Virus record (IMG/VR): IMGVR_UViG_3300037502_001914 | Span: 1 to 42,721 of that record | Source: a virus | Strand: one strand, 5' to 3' | DNA length: 42,721 bases | Part shown: in pieces, positions 26,979 to 35,080 of the stretch | How the letters are laid out: each line of letters starts with the position of its first letter | Position numbering within the stretch: the first letter of the stretch is position 1 | Program-made: the position numbers and the translations under genes | The notes under the pieces: model-generated | What the model saw: the letters and a program-made list of their open reading frames with translations, nothing else | The model's database searches: none | What the model was told of the DNA's origin: nothing

Positions 26979-27752
26979 TTAAAATTTTCTATTTATAAAT
27001 TTTTTATTATCTGTTTCAAAAACTTGACTAATTCTATTTATTGCTGGTTTAATTTCAAACTCTTCTTCATCAATTAAAAAACCAAGCATTGTTAAATCAT
27101 AGGATTGGATATAAAACTTTCTTGAATCTGTATTAATTTGAGATTCATCTTGAATGTTGGTTAATATTATTGGTATATAATGTCCATTTATGGTTGTGTA
27201 TGACTGTCTGGATGAGAACTTTTGCAATATTTTTGTATTGAACTTATTTAAATCTCTTATCCTATTTGTGATTATTTTAATGCTAAAATTTATATCAACT
27301 GGAACTGGTTGTGGAATTGAATAAATATCCATCCCATTTCTTTGACCATCCCATGTTGGAACACTTGCAAAATAAAATGGTTTTCTATTTGGTATTGTAT
27401 AAAGTGTTGCTGGGTTTGATCCATATTTTGTATCATTCATCCTAACTAATGTGATAAATGGTGGTAGTGGATTATTATCCTCATCAATGAATGTCCATGT
27501 TTCTGTATATTGTGACCAATTTTGTGTGCTAACTATTCTATCTAATGTTTGTATTATTTTTCCTTGTGATGTTATCTGCAAATCATTTTTAACAAAATCA
27601 AGCATTCCCCTATCCAAATCATCATGCAATAGTGATTTGGGTAAATAAGTTCCATTTTCAGTTATCTTATCTAATAACTCCTCTCTTCTTTCAAGGAGGG
27701 TTTTATCATAAGTAATATCTAAATTTGTTTTTATCTTTTTAGGTAATGGCAT
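26979..27752 (-). CDS. 15: Tail terminator / sheath stabiliser gp15-like
   Basis: 257 residues (T4 gp15: 272). The order PQPVPVDINFSIKIITNRI, 'DLNKFNTKILQKF', 'IPIILTNIQDESQINTDSRK', then 'YDLTMLGFLID' follows the T4 gp15 pattern of a beta sheet with 'ifTry.dd..qi.eqilp.F' and 'R.eW.ltf.v.gwm'. gp15 forms the hexameric ring that ends the tail and holds the head connector. The ATG begins 1 nt after the Zn-ribbon gene stop. It is downstream of the gp14-like gene and upstream of the sheath gene, which suits a neck/tail-terminator protein. Confidence 0.7.
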   Translation of the reverse strand: MPLPKKIKTNLDITYDKTLLERREELLDKITENGTYLPKSLLHDDLDRGMLDFVKNDLQITSQGKIIQTLDRIVSTQNWSQYTETWTFIDEDNNPLPPFITLVRMNDTKYGSNPATLYTIPNRKPFYFASVPTWDGQRNGMDIYSIPQPVPVDINFSIKIITNRIRDLNKFNTKILQKFSSRQSYTTINGHYIPIILTNIQDESQINTDSRKFYIQSYDLTMLGFLIDEEEFEIKPAINRISQVFETDNKKFINRKF

Positions 27753-27753
27753 A

Positions 27754-27927
27754 TTATTTTTTTAAATCAACTTCATTATTATGCCAACATTTGTGGCATA
27801 TATAAGGGTCATCACCACCTTCTGATAGTTTCCAAGACCAACCACAATTGTCACAAATAACTTCTTTTTTTGTTACAATTTCAATAATTCTATTCAATTG
27901 TGATTCTGTTATATGCAATTTTTTCAT
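27754..27927 (-). CDS. Small zinc-ribbon protein
   Basis: 57 residues, ATG at 27927, stop TAA at 27754-27756. I translated it from the sequence: N-terminal MKKLHITESQLNRIIEIV (amphipathic helix), then CDNCGWSWKLSEGGDDPYIC, followed by HKC and W. The two CxxC pairs ~17 residues apart form a standard zinc ribbon. The ATG overlaps the upstream stop (ATGA), and only one base separates its stop from gp15, so it is fully coupled to the neck genes. Role unknown; it could be a DNA- or protein-binding accessory. Confidence 0.8.
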   Translation of the reverse strand: MKKLHITESQLNRIIEIVTKKEVICDNCGWSWKLSEGGDDPYICHKCWHNNEVDLKK

Positions 27928-28442
27928 AACCCTCTAAATTCATCTTTATTTACAAATGTTGCAACAACTGTTCTATAGAATGGTTTATACCCTGCATAGG
28001 TGTGTTTATTATCCATATTAACAATTCCATCATCAATCACAGAATAATATCTAACTTTATCTTCTGTTACATAATATCCTAAATAATCACCTTTTAATAA
28101 TTCAACTTTCAAATCATCAAGTTGTTTTTGATAAAATGAGAATTTCATATTCCCAGGCTCTTTCTGTTCAACTTTGGAATTTCCAAGTTGTTTTAAACTT
28201 GATTCTGCAATTTGAACAATTCCTTTAACCTCAATAGGAGGCATAAAAACAATTCCATCTTTTGGGGCTTCTCCATAAATGTCATCTTTTTTTGTCTTTT
28301 TCCTATCTATTCTATATAAGACAACACTCATATTCAAGTCATCACCCAAATATTCCATTCCCATTTCAATATCTAAATTAAAATCATCCTCACCAAAAAA
28401 TTTACCAATTCTTGATATTGGGACTAATTTTGCCATAAGCAT
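27924..28442 (-). CDS. Neck protein, possibly gp14-like
   Basis: 172 residues; ATG at 28442, or at 28436 (MAKLVP). Beta-rich, without membrane segments. FFGEDDFNLDIEMGMEYLGDD followed by a long strand (MSVVLYRID), and 'VELLKGDYLGYYVTEDKVRYYSV', resemble the 'FF..FGmqv.devtlsI' and 'p.eGDliyfp.dn.lfeI' parts of T4 gp14. Gene order (this gene, Zn ribbon, gp15, sheath) supports a head-tail connector. The likeness is weak, so treat it as a candidate. It is first in the minus-strand tail block, with an 86-nt divergent gap to the SNF2 gene. Confidence 0.5.
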   Translation of the reverse strand: MLMAKLVPISRIGKFFGEDDFNLDIEMGMEYLGDDLNMSVVLYRIDRKKTKKDDIYGEAPKDGIVFMPPIEVKGIVQIAESSLKQLGNSKVEQKEPGNMKFSFYQKQLDDLKVELLKGDYLGYYVTEDKVRYYSVIDDGIVNMDNKHTYAGYKPFYRTVVATFVNKDEFRGL

Positions 28443-28528
28443 AATTTATTATACTAATAAATATATAAGACTTAATAAATTGATAATTTGTTTTATTTTT
28501 ATTATAATTAAATTATGTAAATTATATT

Positions 28529-30286
28529 ATGGCTAAAAAGAAAGTAACAAAAGATGATGCATTAGAAATATTAAAAAATTATAATGGTAATAATGATTAT
28601 TTAGTTAACATACATAATCTTTATTATAGTAACCCTAACTTTTATTTGACAGATAGTCAGATTGAATATATAACATTATTTAGTGAAATAAAACCAAAGA
28701 TTGCAAGAAAATGGGTTGATTTGGATCAGTATTATGCAAATATGATTGCTGATGATAAGTTATTGATTGAAATTCCTAAAAAATTATGGGTTGAAAAATT
28801 GCTTGTTGAAAAAGAAAAATCATACCACATTCTTGGTAAATTTTTTGAAAATGATAAATTAAATCTCCTTTGGATTCCAAAAGATGCTATTATTGTTGAT
28901 AAGACAAATAAGAATATTGAAGTTGATTTTGAAAAATATTCACATAGGATGCCTTTTCAGCATCAAAAGGAAGCAATTATAAAGCTGCTTGAAAATGATA
29001 AATTTATATTAGCAGATGATATGGGTTTGGGCAAAACAAGTTCAGCAATTGTTGCTTCAATTGAAGCAAAACCAAATAAAACATTGATAATATGTCCGGC
29101 AAGTTTAAAACAGAATTGGAAGAGGGAAATTCAAAATTATACAGATAAAGCAATTTATATTTGTGAAAGCAAAAATTATGATGATTCTGCTGATTATATA
29201 ATTATAAATTATGATATTCTAAAGAATTTTCATTCATTGAAACCAAAAGAAGAAAGTATAATTCAAAAATCCAAATTTGATTTGGTTATATTGGATGAGT
29301 GTCATTATATAAAAAATCCACAAGCATCCAGAACCAAAATAATAAATGACATTTGCAAAGATATAAACAAAATTTGGTTATTAACTGGTACACCATTAAC
29401 ATCAAGACCAATTGATTATTTTAATTTATTGTCATTGGTTGATAGTCCTGTTTCAAGGAATTGGATGACCTATGTTAGAAGATATTGTGCTGCATATCAA
29501 TTTAATGTTGGAATGAATAAAGTATGGAATGTAAACGGTGCATCAAATTTGGATGAATTAAGGGAAAGAACTGCTCCAATATTATTGAGGAGGTTAAAAG
29601 AAAATATATTAGACTTACCAGAAAAGATAATAACACCAATTTATTTAAAATTAAAATCAAAAGAATATGAGAATGTAATGGGTGAATATTTTGATTGGGT
29701 TAAAAACAACCCAAAAGAATCAAAATCATTAAGTGTTCAATTCACAAAACTTATGAAAGTTAGACAAATTATTGCTGATGAAAAAGTTAAGAACACCATA
29801 GAATTGATTGAAAATACACTAGAACAAGAAAGAAAGGTTATTGTGTTCTCAAACTTTACAGATTCATTAAACAAGATATATGAACATTTTAAAAAGAATG
29901 CAGTTAAATTAGATGGAAGTTCCACTATGAAACAACGTCAAGATAGTGTGGATAAGTTTCAGAATGAAGATAAAATTAAAGTCTTTGTTGGAAATATAAA
30001 AGCTGCTGGTGTTGGTATCACCTTAACAAGTGGTGATGTTGTTATATTTAATGATTTATCTTTTGTTCCAGCTGATCATAGTCAAGCTGAAGATAGAGCA
30101 TATAGAATTGGCCAAAAAAATTCTGTATCTGTGCTTTATCCAATATTTGAAAACACCATTGAGGGAATTATATATGATATGTTGGATAGAAAGAAAAAAA
30201 TAATATCCACAGTATTGGGTGATAACTTAATTGAAACAGATACAACTGAAGATATTTTAACACAAATATTAAATTTTGCAAAATAA
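28529..30286 (+). CDS. SNF2-family (SMARCAL1/UvsW-like) DNA helicase/translocase
   Basis: 585 residues. An N-terminal ~140-residue domain precedes a two-lobed superfamily 2 motor. Motifs in order: MPFQHQKEAI (Q-like), ADDMGLGKT near 162-170, IICPASLKQNW, LDECHYIKN near 255-263, LLTGTPLTS near 284-292, VFVGNIKAAGVGITLT, and SQAEDRAYRIGQ near 518-529. This set is typical of SNF2 ATPases that remodel or anneal forked DNA. T4 UvsW does fork regression with a related motor. It could act in recombination-dependent replication, or against host chromatin-like defences. First gene on the plus strand of the accessory island. No clear promoter in the 86-nt gap. Confidence 0.88.
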   Translation: MAKKKVTKDDALEILKNYNGNNDYLVNIHNLYYSNPNFYLTDSQIEYITLFSEIKPKIARKWVDLDQYYANMIADDKLLIEIPKKLWVEKLLVEKEKSYHILGKFFENDKLNLLWIPKDAIIVDKTNKNIEVDFEKYSHRMPFQHQKEAIIKLLENDKFILADDMGLGKTSSAIVASIEAKPNKTLIICPASLKQNWKREIQNYTDKAIYICESKNYDDSADYIIINYDILKNFHSLKPKEESIIQKSKFDLVILDECHYIKNPQASRTKIINDICKDINKIWLLTGTPLTSRPIDYFNLLSLVDSPVSRNWMTYVRRYCAAYQFNVGMNKVWNVNGASNLDELRERTAPILLRRLKENILDLPEKIITPIYLKLKSKEYENVMGEYFDWVKNNPKESKSLSVQFTKLMKVRQIIADEKVKNTIELIENTLEQERKVIVFSNFTDSLNKIYEHFKKNAVKLDGSSTMKQRQDSVDKFQNEDKIKVFVGNIKAAGVGITLTSGDVVIFNDLSFVPADHSQAEDRAYRIGQKNSVSVLYPIFENTIEGIIYDMLDRKKKIISTVLGDNLIETDTTEDILTQILNFAK

Positions 30287-30288
30287 TA

Positions 30289-30319
30289 TTTGTTTTTTTG
30301 GATTTATATTCTATCTTTG
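30289..30319 (+). promoter_or_regulatory. Bacteroidota-type host promoter
   Basis: TTTG (30289-30292), 19 nt, then TATCTTTG (30312-30319). This is an exact fit to the -33/-7 Bacteroidota consensus (TTTG and TAnnTTTG). It overlaps the end of the SNF2 region and drives the small gene at 30350. It implies recognition by the host sigma factor, so probably early transcription. Confidence 0.75.
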
Positions 30320-30349
30320 CAAAATATTTATAATAAAAACCAAAGCAAA

Positions 30350-30583
30350 ATGAAACAAAGTATTATTAAGACATCTGATTTATTTAATTGGATTTATGAA
30401 AAGGAACAACTTATAAATGCTGAAATGGTTGAGTTTGAAAAAACAGATGCCATTATGGTTCAGAAAATTACATCTTTGCAAAAAGAGTTGGAGTTATTGA
30501 GAGAATTGAATGCTTTTATTGACCACAATTACCAAGAAGAAACATTCATATTTGAAAATGAACTCTTTGAAGTTAATGCCTAA
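30350..30583 (+). CDS. Small unknown protein under host-type promoter
   Basis: 77 residues from the ATG at 30350 (MKQSIIKTSDLFNW). An in-frame TTG at 30290 lies upstream of and within the promoter and is rejected. Mostly helical, Glu-rich, with a likely coiled-coil stretch (QKITSLQKELELLRELNAF). No known family. It sits alone between the Bacteroidota-type promoter (30289-30319) and a bidirectional terminator (30587-30617), so it is a stand-alone, probably early-expressed unit. Small isolated early phage proteins often modify host machinery, but that is inference. Confidence 0.75.
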   Translation: MKQSIIKTSDLFNWIYEKEQLINAEMVEFEKTDAIMVQKITSLQKELELLRELNAFIDHNYQEETFIFENELFEVNA

Positions 30584-30586
30584 CTT

Positions 30587-30618
30587 AAAAACCCCAATCT
30601 TTATGGTTGGGGTTTTTT
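30587..30618. terminator. Bidirectional terminator between small gene and LRR operon
   Basis: AAAAACCCCAA (30587-30597) pairs with TTGGGGTTTTT (30607-30617). There are T runs on both strands. It ends the plus-strand small gene and the minus-strand LRR operon. Confidence 0.88.
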
Positions 30619-30620
30619 CA

Positions 30621-31205
30621 TTATCTTTTTATTACTCCATTTATATACCCTCCTGGTTTTACCATATTTCTAATCTCCCATGCTTTATAATTTTTTAATG
30701 GTTCAGACAAGTATAGATTACGACCAACTTTCAATCCTTCTGGTAATAATTCTATTCTTGAAAATGATAAATCTAAATAACCAACAACTTGCAAACCTTC
30801 TGGCAATGAGGTTAGGGTTGAAAATTCTAAATGCAAATTACCACCAACTTTCAAACCTTCTGGTAATGATTCCATAGATGAATATTGTAAATGCAAATTA
30901 CCTCTAACTATCAAATCTTTTGGCAATGATTCAATTGCTGATTTATATAATAGCAAATCACCACCAACCTCCAATCCTTCTGGTAGTGAGGTTATTTTTG
31001 AACCTCTTAAAGATAAATCACCCCCAACTTTCAATCCTTCTGGTAATGAGGTTATACTTGAAAATCTTAAATCCAAATCACCTTTAACATTTAATTCTTC
31101 TTTTGTTAATGGTATATTATTAATTAATTTCCATTTAACTGGTGCTCTATGCTCTCCCTTCTCTTCAAGGAAATCAAATATTCTTTTTAGTGCTTCTTTT
31201 TCCAT
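30621..31205 (-). CDS. LRR-repeat protein, cistron 11 (last)
   Basis: 194 residues, six full 20-residue repeats plus a terminal cap. The N-terminal cap MEKEALKRIFDFLEEKGEH is typical of the array. Its end, LKNYKAWEIRNMVKPGGYINGVIKR in substance, is the most divergent C-terminal cap. Repeat 6 has VVGYLDLSFSRIELLPEGL, with variant positions near the conserved G. It is the only cistron separated from its upstream neighbour by a gap (3 nt) instead of an overlap, and it is directly followed by the bidirectional terminator. Confidence 0.85.
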   Translation of the reverse strand: MEKEALKRIFDFLEEKGEHRAPVKWKLINNIPLTKEELNVKGDLDLRFSSITSLPEGLKVGGDLSLRGSKITSLPEGLEVGGDLLLYKSAIESLPKDLIVRGNLHLQYSSMESLPEGLKVGGNLHLEFSTLTSLPEGLQVVGYLDLSFSRIELLPEGLKVGRNLYLSEPLKNYKAWEIRNMVKPGGYINGVIKR

Positions 31206-31208
31206 TAT

Positions 31209-31610
31209 CTAATATATATTTCCATTTATATAACCAGGTTTTATCATTTCTCTTAATTCATCATCTGAAAGTTTTTCTAATTTTGATCCTCTAGTAAATA
31301 AATCACCCTCTAATTTCAAACCTTTTGGCAATAATGTTATTGATGTGTATCTTAAATACAAATCGCCACCAATTTTCAATCCTTCTGGTAATGAGGTTAT
31401 TGCTGATCCAAATAATAACAAATTTCCCATAACTTTTAACCCTTCTGGTAGTGAAGTTATATTTGAATTATGTAAATCTAAATCACCTTCAATATTTAAA
31501 TCATCTTCTCTTAATGGTATATCATGCCTCAATTTCCATAATAATGGTGGATTACAATTTTCATTCTCTTCAAGAAAATCAAATATTCTTTTTAGTTGTT
31601 CTTTTTTCAT
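31209..31610 (-). CDS. LRR-repeat protein, cistron 10
   Basis: 133 residues, the shortest of the array, with three full repeats. N-terminal cap MKKEQLKRIFDFLEENENC. The last repeat is degenerate (KLEGDLFTRGSKLEKLSDDE) and runs straight into the C-terminal cap ELREMIKPGYINGNIY. ATG overlaps the stop of cistron 9 by one base. The 5' end and junction lie in a 93-bp stretch identical to the cistron 3/4 junction, so this gene boundary was duplicated. Confidence 0.85.
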   Translation of the reverse strand: MKKEQLKRIFDFLEENENCNPPLLWKLRHDIPLREDDLNIEGDLDLHNSNITSLPEGLKVMGNLLLFGSAITSLPEGLKIGGDLYLRYTSITLLPKGLKLEGDLFTRGSKLEKLSDDELREMIKPGYINGNIY

Positions 31611-31668
31611 TATATTAATATTTCTCCATGTATAAATCCAGGATAAACCATTTCTCTTAATTCATCCT
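31576..31668 (-). repeat. 93-bp gene-junction block identical to 34570-34662
   Basis: Covers the N-terminus of cistron 10, the one-base overlap, and the C-terminal cap of cistron 9. Identical to the cistron 4/cistron 3 junction. Confidence 0.9.
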
Positions 31669-32092
31669 CATAATCATCATTATAATCATAGTCATCAGCT
31701 AATGGAGTTCCAATTAAGTCCAAATCACCGCCAACTTCCAATCCTTTTGGTAATGATTTTATATCTGTATATACTATATTCAAATCACCGCCAACTTCTA
31801 ATCCTTCTGGTAGTGATGTTATTTTTGTATTAGCCAAAGACAAATCACCCCCAACTTTCAACCCTTTTGGTAATAACATTATCTTTGAAATGGATAAATC
31901 TAAATCACCTTCAACTTTCAACCCTTCTGGCAATGAAGTTATATTTGATTGAAACAAATTCAAATTGCCTTTAACATTTAAATCTTCTTCTATTAATGGT
32001 TCATTATTTTTAAATTTCCATAAAAATGGTGCTCTATGCTCTCCCTTCTCTTCAAGAAACTCAAATATTCTTTTTAGTGCTTCTTTTTTCAT
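31610..32092 (-). CDS. LRR-repeat protein, cistron 9
   Basis: 160 residues, four full repeats. The C-terminal cap is a variant shared only with cistron 3: an acidic loop (ADDYDYNDDYEDEL) followed by REMVYPGFIHGEILI. Its 3' end is part of the 93-bp duplicated junction (31576-31668). Start overlaps the cistron 8 stop by 4 nt (ATGA). Confidence 0.85.
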   Translation of the reverse strand: MKKEALKRIFEFLEEKGEHRAPFLWKFKNNEPLIEEDLNVKGNLNLFQSNITSLPEGLKVEGDLDLSISKIMLLPKGLKVGGDLSLANTKITSLPEGLEVGGDLNIVYTDIKSLPKGLEVGGDLDLIGTPLADDYDYNDDYEDELREMVYPGFIHGEILI

Positions 32093-32676
32093 GTCCTATA
32101 TATCTTTCCTTTTATAACTCCAGGTTTTATCATTTCTCTTAATTGTTTATTTGTGTATTTTTTTAATGGTGTGTTATATATATGTAAATTACCACCAACT
32201 TTCAAGTCTTCTGGTAATGAGGTTATATTTGAATATGCTAAATTCAAATAACCACCAACTTTCAAACCTTTTGGTAATGAGGTTATATTTGAATATGATA
32301 AATACAAATTACCTCTAACTATTAACCCTTCTGGTAATGATTTTATTTTTGAATAATGTAAATACAAATCATCACCAACTTCCAATCCTTCTGGTAATGA
32401 TATTATTTCTGAATATGATAAATCCAAATAACCAAAAACTTTCAAGCCTTCTGGTAATGAGGTTATGTTTGAATCATTTAAATTTAAATTCCCCTCAACC
32501 TCTAATCCTTCTGGCAATGAGGTTAGAATTGTTCTTCTTAAATCCAAAGTACCACTAACTTTCAAATCTTCTTTTGTTAATGGTATATTATTAATTAATT
32601 TCCATTTAACTGGTGCATTTTGCTCTCCTTTCTCTTCAAGGAAATCAAATATTCTTTTTAGTGCTTCTTTTTTCAT
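32089..32676 (-). CDS. LRR-repeat protein, cistron 8
   Basis: 195 residues, six full repeats. It shares a 128-bp identical block with cistron 5 (32213-32340) and a 76-bp identical block with cistron 6 (32333-32408), so it is a mosaic of two relatives. One repeat has GDD in place of GGD (EVGDDLYLHYSKIKSLPEGL), a variant also found in cistron 6. Start overlaps the cistron 7 stop by 4 nt. Confidence 0.87.
   Translation of the reverse strand: MKKEALKRIFDFLEEKGEQNAPVKWKLINNIPLTKEDLKVSGTLDLRRTILTSLPEGLEVEGNLNLNDSNITSLPEGLKVFGYLDLSYSEIISLPEGLEVGDDLYLHYSKIKSLPEGLIVRGNLYLSYSNITSLPKGLKVGGYLNLAYSNITSLPEDLKVGGNLHIYNTPLKKYTNKQLREMIKPGVIKGKIYRT
32213..32340 (-). repeat. 128-bp block identical to 33845-33972
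   Basis: Base-by-base identical in cistron 8 and cistron 5, beginning and ending at GGTAATGA. Flanks differ, so this is an internal segment copy and not a whole-gene duplication. Confidence 0.9.
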
Positions 32677-33080
32677 CTCCTATATATCTTTCCTTTTATA
32701 ACTCCAGGTTTTATCATTTCTATTAATTGTTTATTTGTGTATTTTTTTAATGGTGTGTTATTTATATGTAAATTCCCACCAACTTTCAATCCTTCTGGTA
32801 GTGAGGTTATTTTTGAACCCATTAAAAATAAAGCACCTTCAACTGTTAAATCATTTGGTAATGAGGTTATGTCTGTTAAATATAAATTCAAATAACCACC
32901 AACTTTCAATCCTCTTGGTAATGAGGTTATTTTTGAGTAATGTAAATTCAAATCACCTTTAACATTTAAATCTTCTTCTATTAATGGTTCATTATTTTTA
33001 AATTTCCATAAAAATGGTGCTCTATGCTCTTCCTTCTCTTCAAGGAAATCAAATATTCTTTTTAGTGCTTGTTTTTCCAT
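32673..33080 (-). CDS. LRR-repeat protein, cistron 7
   Basis: 135 residues, three full repeats, one with a shifted consensus (TVEGALFLMGSKITSLPEGL). The C-terminal cap (TPLKKYTNKQLIEMIKPGVI) is nearly the same as that of cistron 8, and the DNA of the two 3' ends is almost identical, pointing to recent copying. ATG overlaps the cistron 6 stop by one base. Confidence 0.85.
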   Translation of the reverse strand: MEKQALKRIFDFLEEKEEHRAPFLWKFKNNEPLIEEDLNVKGDLNLHYSKITSLPRGLKVGGYLNLYLTDITSLPNDLTVEGALFLMGSKITSLPEGLKVGGNLHINNTPLKKYTNKQLIEMIKPGVIKGKIYRR

Positions 33081-33664
33081 TATCTAACTATATCATATTT
33101 TATAAATCCAGGTTTAATCATTTCTCTTAATTCATTATCTAAATATTGTTCTAATTCTGTATATCTTATATATAAATTCTCACCAACTTCTAAGCCTTCT
33201 GGTAATGAAGTTATTTTTGTTCCACTTATATTCAACTCACCCCCAACTTTCAACCCTTTTGGTAATGAGGTAATTTCTAATCCTTCTAAATTTAAATACC
33301 CTTTAACATTTAATCCTTCCGGTATTGATGTTATTTTTGATTGAAAAAGGGTTAAACTATTCCCAACTTTTAAGCCTTGTGGTAATGATTTTATTTTTGA
33401 ATAATGTAAATACAAATCATCACCAACTTCCAATCCTTCTGGTAATGATATTATTTTTGAATATGATAAATCTAAAGTACCACTAACTTTTAATCCTTTT
33501 GGTAATGATTTTATTTTTGAATCAAATAAATCCAAATCACCTTTAACATTTAAATCTTTTTCTGTTAATTGAATTTTACTCTTCACTTTCCACAAGAATG
33601 GGGGGTTACAATTTTCCTTTTCTTCAAGGAATTTAAATATTCTTTTTAGTGCTTCTTTTTTCAT
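33080..33664 (-). CDS. LRR-repeat protein, cistron 6
   Basis: 194 residues, six full repeats. The variants in repeats 4 and 5 (KVGNSLTLFQSKITSIPEGL and NVKGYLNLEGLEITSLPKGL) are the least regular in the array. It shares 76 identical bases with cistron 8 (33381-33456). C-terminal cap ends KYDIVR rather than KGKIYR. Start overlaps the cistron 5 stop by 4 nt. Confidence 0.85.
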   Translation of the reverse strand: MKKEALKRIFKFLEEKENCNPPFLWKVKSKIQLTEKDLNVKGDLDLFDSKIKSLPKGLKVSGTLDLSYSKIISLPEGLEVGDDLYLHYSKIKSLPQGLKVGNSLTLFQSKITSIPEGLNVKGYLNLEGLEITSLPKGLKVGGELNISGTKITSLPEGLEVGENLYIRYTELEQYLDNELREMIKPGFIKYDIVR

Positions 33665-34188
33665 GTCCTATATATCTTTCCTTTTATAAATCCAGATTTT
33701 ATTATTCCTCTTAATTCTTTATTTGTGTATTTTTTTAATGGTGTGTTATCTATATGTAAATTACCACCAACTTTCAAGTCTTCTGGTAATGAAGTTATTT
33801 TTGAATAAAATAAATTCAAATCACCACCAACTTCCAATCCTTTTGGTAATGAGGTTATATTTGAATATGCTAAATTCAAATAACCACCAACTTTCAAACC
33901 TTTTGGTAATGAGGTTATATTTGAATATGATAAATACAAATTACCTCTAACTATTAACCCTTCTGGTAATGAGGTTATATTTGAATAGGTTAAATACAAA
34001 TTACCTCTAACTATTAACCCTTCTGGTAATGAGGTTATATTTGTATGAGTAAAAGACAAATCACCCTTAACATTTAAATCTTTGTCTGTTAATGGAATTT
34101 TATTCTTCAATTTCCACAAAAGGGGTCCAAGATGCTCTCCCTTTTCTTCAAGAAATTCAAATATTCTTTTTAGTGCTTCTTTTTCCAT
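33661..34188 (-). CDS. LRR-repeat protein, cistron 5
   Basis: 175 residues, five full repeats. Two neighbouring 60-bp DNA units (33905-33964 and 33965-34024) differ at only two bases, so one repeat was recently duplicated in place. A 128-bp block (33845-33972) is identical to cistron 8. The C-terminal cap has IIKSGF where others have MIKPGF. ATG overlaps the cistron 4 stop by one base. Confidence 0.87.
   Translation of the reverse strand: MEKEALKRIFEFLEEKGEHLGPLLWKLKNKIPLTDKDLNVKGDLSFTHTNITSLPEGLIVRGNLYLTYSNITSLPEGLIVRGNLYLSYSNITSLPKGLKVGGYLNLAYSNITSLPKGLEVGGDLNLFYSKITSLPEDLKVGGNLHIDNTPLKKYTNKELRGIIKSGFIKGKIYRT
33845..33972 (-). repeat. 128-bp block identical to 32213-32340
   Basis: Second copy, in cistron 5; codes for the repeats with LAYSNITSLPKGL and LSYSNITSLP. 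Confidence 0.9.
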
Positions 34189-34604
34189 TAGTTATATATT
34201 TCTCCTTTTATAAAACCTGGCTTTATCATTTCCCTTAATTCTTCATCTGAATATTTTACCAATGGTGTATGAGTTATATCTAAATTGCCACCAACTTTTA
34301 ATCCTTTTGGTAATGATGTTAGTTCTGTATCTGTTAAATCTAAAGTACCACTAACTTCCAAGTCTTCTGGTAATGATTTTATTTCTGAATATGACAAATC
34401 CAAATAACCAAAAACTTTCAATCCTTTTGGTAATGATGTTATTTTTGTTGATATTAAATTCAAATCTCCTTTAACATTTAATTCTTCTTTTGTTAGGGAT
34501 TCATTAAATTTTAATTTCCAAATAAACTTATCTCTATCTTTATGTTTTTTGTTTTCTTTTTCTTCAAGGAAATCAAATATTCTTTTTAGTTGTTCTTTTT
34601 TCAT
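34188..34604 (-). CDS. LRR-repeat protein, cistron 4
   Basis: 138 residues, three full repeats. The segment between N-terminal cap and first repeat is longer and basic (ENKKHKDRDKFIWKLKFNE), like cistrons 1 and 3. Its 5' end lies in the 93-bp block (34570-34662) identical to the cistron 9/10 junction. ATG overlaps the cistron 3 stop by one base. Confidence 0.85.
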   Translation of the reverse strand: MKKEQLKRIFDFLEEKENKKHKDRDKFIWKLKFNESLTKEELNVKGDLNLISTKITSLPKGLKVFGYLDLSYSEIKSLPEDLEVSGTLDLTDTELTSLPKGLKVGGNLDITHTPLVKYSDEELREMIKPGFIKGEIYN

Positions 34605-34662
34605 TATATTAATATTTCTCCATGTATAAATCCAGGATAAACCATTTCTCTTAATTCATCCT
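34570..34662 (-). repeat. 93-bp gene-junction block identical to 31576-31668
   Basis: Second copy of the junction block, between cistrons 3 and 4. It shows that the array grew partly by copying segments that span gene boundaries. Confidence 0.9.
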
Positions 34663-35080
34663 GATTATAATCATCAGCTAATGGAGTTCCAGTTAAGTCC
34701 AAATCGCCATTGACTTCCAACCCTTTTGGTAATGATGTGATTTTAGAAAATGATAAATCCAAACTACTCACAACTTCCAACCCTTCAGGTAATGAAGTTA
34801 TGTTTGTTTCTGCTAACCACAAATGACCCCCAACTTTCAAACCTTTTGGTAAAGAAGTTAAGTGTTTACAATGGGATAAATCCAAATTTCCTTCAACTTT
34901 TAACCCTTCTGGCAATGAAGTTATATTTGATTTATACAAATTCAAATTACCTTTAACATTTAAATCTTCTTTTGTTAATGGTTCATTGAAAATTAATTTC
35001 CATTTTAATGTGTCTTTATATTTTTTACCCTCCTTCTTTTCAAGGAAATAAAATATTCTTTTTAGTGCTTGTTTTTCCAT
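34604..35080 (-). CDS. LRR-repeat protein, cistron 3
   Basis: 158 residues, four full repeats, one of 21 residues (with SHCKHLTSLPKGL). Linker basic (EGKKYKDTLKWK). C-terminal cap of the rare acidic-loop type (ADDYNQDELREMVYPGF), shared with cistron 9. ATG overlaps the cistron 2 stop by one base. Confidence 0.85.
   Translation of the reverse strand: MEKQALKRIFYFLEKKEGKKYKDTLKWKLIFNEPLTKEDLNVKGNLNLYKSNITSLPEGLKVEGNLDLSHCKHLTSLPKGLKVGGHLWLAETNITSLPEGLEVVSSLDLSFSKITSLPKGLEVNGDLDLTGTPLADDYNQDELREMVYPGFIHGEILI

Noticed and set aside
30290-30349. TTG start extending the 77-aa protein
   Set aside because: It lies within the host-type promoter, so the codon would not be in the mRNA made from it.
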